Source of the DNA: Saccharibacillus sacchari DSM 19268
GTDB taxonomy: Bacteria; Bacillota; Bacilli; Paenibacillales; Paenibacillaceae
Direction of reading: 5' to 3'
DNA: 64,000 nt
Assembly: GCF_000585395.1 (NCBI RefSeq)
Contig: NZ_KK073875.1
Coordinates: 2,666,017-2,730,016 of the forward strand
Position numbers and translations under genes: made by a program. Below the pieces are notes generated by a model. That model did no database searches and had not been told where the DNA came from. It was given only the letters and a program-made list of their open reading frames with translations. Below are positions 58,209-64,000 of this stretch, piece by piece. The number at the start of each line of letters is the position of its first letter. The first letter of the stretch is position 1.

Positions 58209-60706
58209 AGACGGCGGCGGACGTCAAAGTCTCCGTCTTCGGCGTCCGGCACTTGTCCCCCGGCGGTGCCCGCCATCTGCTGCAATATCTGGATCAGGTT
58301 CGTCCCACAGCGGTGCTGATCGAAGGTCCGTCCGATGCAACGAGCATGATTCGCGACCTGGTTCACCCTTCCACTGTACCTCCGGTTGCGGTGCTGGCGT
58401 TCACCGACGAGATGCCGGTTCGTACGGCGCTTTGGCCTTTTGCCGTCTATTCGCCGGAACTTCAGGCGATGCGCTGGGCGGCGAAGCATAAAGCGTTATG
58501 CGAGATGATTGATTTGCCTTCCGGCTCGGCGCTGGCGCTTCAAGATTTGCGGCGGCGCGCTGAAGAAGAGAAGGTGTCGCGAAAAGCAGTTCCTGGAGAG
58601 GAAACCGAAGTCAAACCGACAACGGACACAATGCCTGAAACGGGAAATGGGACATCTCCCAGCTTGGAGATTGCGTCCGATCCTTCAGGTAACCCGGCCA
58701 ACCCTCTGCCGGGCGGATTGCCGCCGTCCGAAGAGTCTGTTCCTGTTGAGCCGGAAGGCGTCGAAGAATTGGAAGCCGAAGCTACTGGGCGCTCGATCTA
58801 CGAGCGAATTGCCGAACTTGCGGACGAGCACGACTACGATACGTATTGGGAACGCCATTACGAGCATAATGCGAATCCGGATACGTACCGGGATTCGATT
58901 CTGGCCTTCTCGGCCGAGATGCGTGCGCTCGGCGAAGATCGGGAACGCTCCGATCAGCCGGAAGAACATGCCTACAACCATGTGCGCGAAGCTTATATGC
59001 AGCGACAGATTCTGAAAGCCGTCGAAGCCGGACATGATCCGTCGAAGATTGTGGTGGTTTGCGGCGCTTATCACGCTGCTGCCTTGGAGTATCCGGCAAA
59101 AGGCGCCATGAGCGACGAGGAGCTTGCGGCGATGCCGTCGCGCAGCTCCAAGCTGACGCTGATGCCGTATTCCTATTATCGGTTGTCCAGTTTGTCCGGC
59201 TACGGCGCGGGTAACAACGCGCCTCATTATTTCCAGATGATGTGGGAGGCGATGGAATCCGGCCAGCCGGAAGACTTGCCGCGCGTCTATCTGTCGACGG
59301 CGGCGCGGGCGCTGCGGGCATCGGGCACGCATCGTTCGACGGCGGAAGTCATCGAAGCCGTACGCATGGCCGAAGGTCTGGCTTCGCTGCACGGCGGAAG
59401 CGCGCCGACGCTGCTGGAGCTTCGCGATGCGGCGCAGACGCTGCTCGGCCGGGGTGAGTTATCGGTTGTTGCCGAAGCGCTGGCCCGGGTCGATGTGGGA
59501 ATCGAGATCGGAAGCCTCGCTGAAGGCGTCAGTCAGACACCGCTTCAAGATGACTTGAATCGCGAATTGAAGCGACTAAAGCTGACGAAGTACAAGACGG
59601 CCGTCGCGACTGACTTATCGCTTGATCTGCGGGAGAATCGCCGCGTCTCGTCGCAGGAAGCCGCCTTCCTCGACTTGAACCGTTCCTTCCTGTTTCATCG
59701 GTTGGAACTGCTGGAGATTCCGTTTGTTCGATCCCGACCCGCTAACGCGGATCGTGCGGTATGGGCCGAGGATTGGATTATTCAATGGACGCCGGAAGCC
59801 GAGATTCGCGTCGTCGAGTCCACGCTGCTCGGCGAGACGATCGAGATTGCTTGCGCGCATCGCCTGCGCGAGAAGCTGGAAGCCTGTACGTCGATCTCGG
59901 AAGCTTCCGCGCTGATCGGCGTGTCGGTACGCTGCGGAATGACCGCGCAGATGGAGGACGGTCGACGGGTACTCCAAGCGTTGGCGGCAGACAGCCGCGA
60001 CGTGGCGCAGATCTCGGGCGCGGCATCGCGCTTGTCCGGCATTATCGCGTACGGCGATATCCGGCGCGCCGATACCGCTCCGCTCGTGCCGCTGTTGGAA
60101 CAGCTGTTTTTCCGCGGTTGCCTTTATCTATCAGATGCGGCCAATTGTAACGACGAAGCGGCTTACGGGATGGTATCTGCCATCGGCGAGCTGAACAAGA
60201 TTGCCCAGGAACATGACGATACCGTCGACGTATCGCTATGGACGCAGGAACTGAATGCGTTGTCGGAGCGGGATGATCGCAATCCGAAGCTGTCCGGCTT
60301 CGCCTGCGCGCTGCTGCTTGAACGCGGAGAGATGGACGCGGAGCAGTGCGCGGCCGAAGTGTCCCGACGTTTATCGCCGGGCATTCCGTCCGATTTGGGC
60401 GCGGGCTGGTTCGAAGGATTATCGATGCGTAACCGTTACGCGCTCTTGTCCAGAATGAGCCTGTGGGTGCAGTTGAACGATTATATCAACTCGTTGGGCG
60501 ACGAAGAGTTCAAGCGCGCGCTGGTCTTCCTGCGCCGGGCATTCAGCTCGTTTTCGGCTCACGAAAAGACCATGATCGCCGAGACGCTAGGCGAACTGTG
60601 GGGCGTCAATGCGGAACAGGCAGCGGAAATTCTGACCGGGGAACTGAAGGAGGAAGAGGACAAAATGCTGGATGAATTGAACGATTTCGACTTTGGGGAC
60701 TTTTAA
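58205..60706 (+). CDS. DUF5682-family protein (YehM-like)
   Basis: An 833-residue cytosolic protein. The N-terminal part has VSVFGVRHLSPGGARHLLQYL and VLIEGPSDA, and a later VVCGAYHAAALE; together these resemble a TraB/EreA-like fold with conserved His and Glu. An acidic, low-complexity insert lies at about 125-200. The C-terminal half is helical. The start is a GTG overlapping the MoxR stop, with GGGAG 8 bases upstream. In E. coli the corresponding protein lies between MoxR and VWA genes. Catalytic activity is not established. Confidence 0.85.
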   Translation: MKTAADVKVSVFGVRHLSPGGARHLLQYLDQVRPTAVLIEGPSDATSMIRDLVHPSTVPPVAVLAFTDEMPVRTALWPFAVYSPELQAMRWAAKHKALCEMIDLPSGSALALQDLRRRAEEEKVSRKAVPGEETEVKPTTDTMPETGNGTSPSLEIASDPSGNPANPLPGGLPPSEESVPVEPEGVEELEAEATGRSIYERIAELADEHDYDTYWERHYEHNANPDTYRDSILAFSAEMRALGEDRERSDQPEEHAYNHVREAYMQRQILKAVEAGHDPSKIVVVCGAYHAAALEYPAKGAMSDEELAAMPSRSSKLTLMPYSYYRLSSLSGYGAGNNAPHYFQMMWEAMESGQPEDLPRVYLSTAARALRASGTHRSTAEVIEAVRMAEGLASLHGGSAPTLLELRDAAQTLLGRGELSVVAEALARVDVGIEIGSLAEGVSQTPLQDDLNRELKRLKLTKYKTAVATDLSLDLRENRRVSSQEAAFLDLNRSFLFHRLELLEIPFVRSRPANADRAVWAEDWIIQWTPEAEIRVVESTLLGETIEIACAHRLREKLEACTSISEASALIGVSVRCGMTAQMEDGRRVLQALAADSRDVAQISGAASRLSGIIAYGDIRRADTAPLVPLLEQLFFRGCLYLSDAANCNDEAAYGMVSAIGELNKIAQEHDDTVDVSLWTQELNALSERDDRNPKLSGFACALLLERGEMDAEQCAAEVSRRLSPGIPSDLGAGWFEGLSMRNRYALLSRMSLWVQLNDYINSLGDEEFKRALVFLRRAFSSFSAHEKTMIAETLGELWGVNAEQAAEILTGELKEEEDKMLDELNDFDFGDF

Positions 60707-60707
60707 T

Positions 60708-61961
60708 ATGACGAATACAGCGGATAACGGCAACGATACCAATCAAGAGAATTCCGTTTCGCGTTGGCGGCTTATTTTGGGTGAAGCGGCTCAGAATAAG
60801 CTTGAGGGCATGAACGGACCGGGCGGCCTGCGGTTGACGGATGAAGAAGCGATCATGGATTCGGCGCTTGCCGCCATCTACGACGATACCGAGAGCGGTT
60901 CGCCTTCCGCGGGCGGTTCCGGCTCAGGCTCGGGGAGCGGCTCGGGCGGCCGGGGAGCAGGCAACGGACGAGGGTCCGTCAATTTGTCGCGTTGGCTCGG
61001 CGATGTGCGTAATCTATTTTCGGAGGATGTCGTTTCGATCATTCAAAACGATGCGATCGAGCGGCGCGGCTGGAAGCAGCTGCTGTTCGAGCCGGAGCTG
61101 CTGGCATCGGTCAAACCGGATATTCAGATGGTCGGCACGTTAATGTCGCTGCGCGGCAAAATCCCCGAAAAGACGAAGGACACGGCCCGTATGCTGGTCA
61201 AAGCCGTCGTGGACGAGCTGATGGCTCGCATGAAGGAAGACATGCAGCGTGCCGTCACGGGCGCGCTGAACAGACGGCAGCATACGCCGCTTCCTTCGCT
61301 CAGCGGACTCGACTGGAAGCGGACGATTCAACGCAACCTCAAGCATTACGATACCGAGCGCAAGCTTCTGATTCCCGAGCGATTCTATTACTTCGACCGG
61401 GCGCGGCGCAGTAAAGAATGGACGGTTATTCTCGACATCGACCAAAGCGGTTCGATGGCGGAATCCGTCATCTGGGCTTCGGTAACGGGCGCGATTTTCG
61501 CGAGTATGCCGGCATTGGACACGCGGGTCGTCGTGTTCGACACCGAAGTGGTCGATCTGACCGAGCAGTGTGCCGACGATCCCGTCGATATGCTGTTCGG
61601 CATTCAGCTCGGCGGCGGCACGGATATCAATAAATCCGTCGCTTACTGCGAGCAGTATATTGAAGACCCGAAAAAGACGCTGTTCATCATGATTACCGAC
61701 TTGTACGAAGGCGGTAATCAATCCGCGCTCGTGCGTCGGATGCGCGAAATGCGCGAATCCGGCGTGCGTACGCTTTGTCTATTGGCGCTGTCCGACAGCG
61801 GACGTCCGTTCTACGACGAGCGTCTGGCAAGACTGCTTGCGCGAGACGGCACGCCTTGTTTTGCCTGTACCCCCGCTATGCTGCCAGAGCTTGTAGCGGG
61901 AGCTTTGCAAGGGCAGGATATGACGGAACTGGCAGATAAACTAACGGCTAAAAAAAGGTAA
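60708..61961 (+). CDS. VWA-domain protein (CoxE/YehP-like), partner of MoxR
   Basis: A 417-residue protein. An N-terminal helical part contains a Gly/Ser-only linker (about 67-90, SGSGSG type). The C-terminal VWA domain (about 235-415) has an intact MIDAS: DIDQSGSMAES (DxSGS at 245-249), a Thr in GGGTDINKS, and the Asp of MITDLYEGG. VWA proteins of this kind are remodelled by the adjacent MoxR ATPase. The ATG is one base after the DUF5682 stop codon (TAATATG). Last gene of the operon. Confidence 0.9.
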   Translation: MTNTADNGNDTNQENSVSRWRLILGEAAQNKLEGMNGPGGLRLTDEEAIMDSALAAIYDDTESGSPSAGGSGSGSGSGSGGRGAGNGRGSVNLSRWLGDVRNLFSEDVVSIIQNDAIERRGWKQLLFEPELLASVKPDIQMVGTLMSLRGKIPEKTKDTARMLVKAVVDELMARMKEDMQRAVTGALNRRQHTPLPSLSGLDWKRTIQRNLKHYDTERKLLIPERFYYFDRARRSKEWTVILDIDQSGSMAESVIWASVTGAIFASMPALDTRVVVFDTEVVDLTEQCADDPVDMLFGIQLGGGTDINKSVAYCEQYIEDPKKTLFIMITDLYEGGNQSALVRRMREMRESGVRTLCLLALSDSGRPFYDERLARLLARDGTPCFACTPAMLPELVAGALQGQDMTELADKLTAKKR

Positions 61962-61970
61962 TACCGCATA

Positions 61971-62032
61971 TTCAAGCACGCTGTTGGCCCAGTCTTCGCA
62001 TTCATGCGAACTACGCCGATGGGGTGCTTGAA
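61971..62032. repeat. Two-stem hairpin after the MoxR/VWA operon
   Basis: Outer arms TTCAAGCAC (61971-61979) and GTGCTTGAA (62024-62032), inner stem CGCAT-TC-ATGCG (61997-62008). No T-run. It could be a factor-dependent terminator or an mRNA 3' end stabiliser. Confidence 0.45.
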
Positions 62033-62063
62033 TGATGATAGGACTGTAGAGGATGATTATTTT

Positions 62064-62234
62064 ATGGAAGAAAACCTGAACATGATGATTCGTCGGCCGA
62101 ACAGCGAGGATCAAGCATCCGCCTACCGAATGTTCACGGCTATGGTCAATGAGATGCGTAACCGCGGGGTTGAGACCTTCTGTCTGGACAGCGGGTATGG
62201 AAAGGTACAAGAACGTTGGGGTCGAAGATTATGA
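62064..62234 (+). pseudogene. Probable GNAT acetyltransferase remnant
   Basis: A 56-residue frame whose N-terminus (MMIRRPNSEDQASAYRMF) resembles the first strand-helix of a GNAT enzyme. The continuation (RNRGVETFCLDSGYGKVQERWG) resembles its last helix-strand. The acetyl-CoA loop between them is absent, as after an internal deletion. It overlaps the start of the LRR gene. Alternatively it is a real small protein; no ribosome site supports that strongly. Confidence 0.4.
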
Positions 62235-63409
62235 ATGAGGATAAGCTGTATGAAAAATCGAAGCAGGCGCTGTTAAAAGAAGCCGAAGCCTATATCACTA
62301 AACAGCGGCAGTATGCGCATTTTCATGTGCCGGACTCGCCGGAAGGGCTTGAGGTACTTAAGATCATGCAGCCCCGTCCGATCTCTACCTATGCGCCGTT
62401 AAAAGAGTTCACTCAATTGGAACGTCTGGAGTTTGGCACCACCGACTCCAAAATGACCGTACCGACCCTGGCCGGATTAGATGCCGCTGTGCATCTAAAA
62501 AGTCTGGGATTCGTCTCGAAAACCACGATTACCCAGGATATTGGGGCAATAGCAGGATTAACCGGATTGGAGACGTTACAAATTCGGCAGCTGGTTCAAC
62601 CTATTCCGCCGAATATGATGATTTCGTTGATAAATTTAAGGCAATTGAGCTTATCGCGTCTTAATCACGACAGCTTCGATGAACTACCTCCGGCATTGGA
62701 AGAACTGTCGCTGAACTTTTTCGAGATCGAGCGCGTTCCTCCGTACAAATCTGCTCCTTCCGTACGCAAATTATCTTTGGGAGCGCAGACCTGCGGCTTG
62801 GAGGATCTGGGTTCGCTTCGCGTATTTCCGAACATCGAAGAGGTGCAGCTACTTTCGCCGAAAAAATTGACGGATCTCTCCCACGCGGTCGAACTGGTCA
62901 AGCTGCGAGTTCTGGACGCGAACTTCTGCCAAGCCTCCGATCTCAGTGGCTTCCGCAATCACCCTTCGATTCAGGACCTTCGCCTGCGCGGATCGCAGAT
63001 CCGAAGCCTGAGAGAGATGGGACACTGCCCCGAGCTTCAAATCTTATACGCGGAAAAAACCAAACTGGAATCCATCGAAGGCATTCGCGAGCAATTTCCC
63101 AAGCTTGAGCTGCTATGGATCTGGGGAACGAAGGTAAAAGACCTAAGTCCACTCGAAGGCATGACCCACCTGAAAAATCTCGACGTCACCATGCTCAAGC
63201 CCAAAGCCTGGGATTTCTTGCTCACGCTGACGGCCTTGGAACGCCTAGACCTGAGCAAAACCTCATTCTCCGATCCCAAGCTGCTGCTAGAGCTGCCTGC
63301 ATTAAAATGGGTCCGCTTATCCGGCAGCCAAGCCGAACGCGGAACGGAAGACGGGTTGAAACTAGAGCGCCTGCTACAAGCGCGAGGCGGCGAACTGGTG
63401 CATCGTTGA
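62231..63409 (+). CDS. Leucine-rich repeat protein
   Basis: A 392-residue soluble protein without a signal peptide. About ten irregular LRR units run from residue 60 to 370, with consensus stretches such as LTGLETLQIRQL, LINLRQLSLSRL, HPSIQDLRLRGSQIRSL, FPKLELLWIWGTKVKDLSPL and MTHLKNLDVTML. The ATG at 62231 has GGGG about 8 bases upstream; a TTG five codons earlier is possible. LRR proteins mediate protein contacts. It follows the MoxR operon after a 270-base gap and may or may not belong to it. Confidence 0.82.
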   Translation: MNEDKLYEKSKQALLKEAEAYITKQRQYAHFHVPDSPEGLEVLKIMQPRPISTYAPLKEFTQLERLEFGTTDSKMTVPTLAGLDAAVHLKSLGFVSKTTITQDIGAIAGLTGLETLQIRQLVQPIPPNMMISLINLRQLSLSRLNHDSFDELPPALEELSLNFFEIERVPPYKSAPSVRKLSLGAQTCGLEDLGSLRVFPNIEEVQLLSPKKLTDLSHAVELVKLRVLDANFCQASDLSGFRNHPSIQDLRLRGSQIRSLREMGHCPELQILYAEKTKLESIEGIREQFPKLELLWIWGTKVKDLSPLEGMTHLKNLDVTMLKPKAWDFLLTLTALERLDLSKTSFSDPKLLLELPALKWVRLSGSQAERGTEDGLKLERLLQARGGELVHR

Positions 63410-63410
63410 T

Positions 63411-63472
63411 CATGAAAAAAAGCAAAAAAGAAAGCAGCCTTTCGGCCGCTTTTCTTTTTTGCTTTTTTCATG
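63411..63472. terminator. Bidirectional terminator between the LRR and diacylglycerol kinase genes
   Basis: A 62-base palindrome: ATGAAAAAA-GCAAAAAAGAAA with TTTCTTTTTTGC-TTTTTTCAT, apical GGCC pairing. T-runs on both strands. Confidence 0.85.
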
Positions 63473-63476
63473 ACGA

Positions 63477-64000
63477 TTAATTTGAAGAAGGATCAGGACC
63501 CTCCTCCGGCACGATCACCTGAACGTGAGCCGGCAAAATATGCATTTCGATCGGAAGCACAGGTCCCGGCTCCCCGTCGACGTTCGTTTTTACCGGTTCC
63601 GTCGAAGACACGCGGATACTGCGGGAAGTGAAATATTCGACGTCTTTATGTTCTTTGAGATTGCCGAGCAATAAGGAGAATCCGGCTGTCAGCGTATTGA
63701 AAAAGTTCAGGTCATGCACGATAAATCCATGCAGCAGACCGTCGTCGACCGAAGCGTCCGGTGCCAGGTTTTCGAATCCGCCGACCGAGTTGGTTAGAGC
63801 CGCGATAAAGATCGGCGCGGGACCTTCCCATTTGCCGTTGTCATGTTCGATCACCAAGTGCGCCGCCGAACCGCCGAGCAGTTCTTTGACGCCTTCTTTG
63901 AAGTAAGCGAACGCACCCAGTTTGGATTTCTCTTCCGAAGTGACGGAGGATAGTGTATCGGCAAGCGATCCGGCGGCGACCACGTTGGCAAAGAGTTGTT
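63477..64000 (-). CDS. Diacylglycerol kinase / YegS-like lipid kinase, C-terminal part (runs off the window)
   Basis: The visible frame (about 174 codons) continues past base 64000. It starts FANVVAAGSLADTLSSV within the catalytic domain and contains ALTNSVGGFENLAPDASVDDGLLHGFIVH, the DGLL block in the C-terminal beta-sandwich of DgkB-type lipid kinases. DgkB phosphorylates diacylglycerol released during lipoteichoic acid synthesis. Gene end is certain; the start lies outside. Confidence 0.88.
   Translation of the reverse strand, partial: QLFANVVAAGSLADTLSSVTSEEKSKLGAFAYFKEGVKELLGGSAAHLVIEHDNGKWEGPAPIFIAALTNSVGGFENLAPDASVDDGLLHGFIVHDLNFFNTLTAGFSLLLGNLKEHKDVEYFTSRSIRVSSTEPVKTNVDGEPGPVLPIEMHILPAHVQVIVPEEGPDPSSN

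Overview
The window looks like a chromosomal segment from a member of the Bacillota, most likely Paenibacillaceae; this is inference from gene content, not a database match. The signs are AGGAGG-type ribosome sites, frequent TTG and GTG starts, three-SLH surface proteins, Lpl-type sugar ABC importers, a B. subtilis-like PaiA, and coding DNA that looks fairly GC-rich. No rRNA, tRNA, CRISPR array, phage or transposase gene was seen.

Layout. 1-3.7 kb: a two-component system feeding an ABC transporter (partial), divergent from a SelO AMPylator. 4-8.4 kb: a GH94 glycoside phosphorylase and glucose-6-phosphate dehydrogenase. 8.5-16.8 kb: small transporter and regulator pairs (LtrA, TrmB/DMT, XRE-cupin/LysE, methyltransferase, DMT/AraC). 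16.8-22.5 kb: a fused CoA-transferase, an OFA-type MFS transporter and a FabK/nitronate monooxygenase-type flavoenzyme, next to an enhancer-binding-type regulator that lacks GAFTGA. 23-25.4 kb: CdsA-like protein, permuted papain-fold protein, SEC-C protein. 25.6-28.2 kb: an ECF sigma factor, a membrane anti-sigma candidate, and a secreted SLH protein carrying the same extracellular domain as the anti-sigma protein. 28.3-36.7 kb: an OmpR-type two-component system, SDR/TetR, and a VTC-DUF4956-beta-helix operon. 37-42 kb: a broken AraC gene, paiA, a NarL-type two-component system, ArsR and an NTF2-like protein. 42-49 kb: an Lpl-type ABC importer with a frameshifted GH43 gene, an AT-rich secreted protein and an AraC regulator. 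49-51.5 kb: a second beta-helix protein, this one a lipoprotein. 51.8-62 kb: a SWIM / HEAT / HEAT / MoxR / DUF5682 / VWA operon. 62-64 kb: an LRR protein and the end of a diacylglycerol kinase gene.

How the genes connect. Three regulatory links can be read directly from the DNA. (1) The sigma operon and the SLH gene share an ECF-like promoter, ATAACC-N15-CGTCT. (2) The two-component operon near 30 kb, the VTC operon and the distant beta-helix lipoprotein share a PmrA-like direct repeat (YTTAAG-N5-YTAAAG) at one fixed distance from the -10 box, which defines a small surface regulon. (3) The MoxR/VWA operon sits behind a strong promoter with a LexA-like GAAC-N4-GTTC site.

Intergenic regions carry three families of structured repeats, here called P1, P2 and P3. 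P2 has five copies. Two look full length, with terminal inverted repeats, and appear to have inserted into bidirectional terminators, leaving 20-25 bp direct duplications. Compensatory arm changes between copies argue that the fold is selected.
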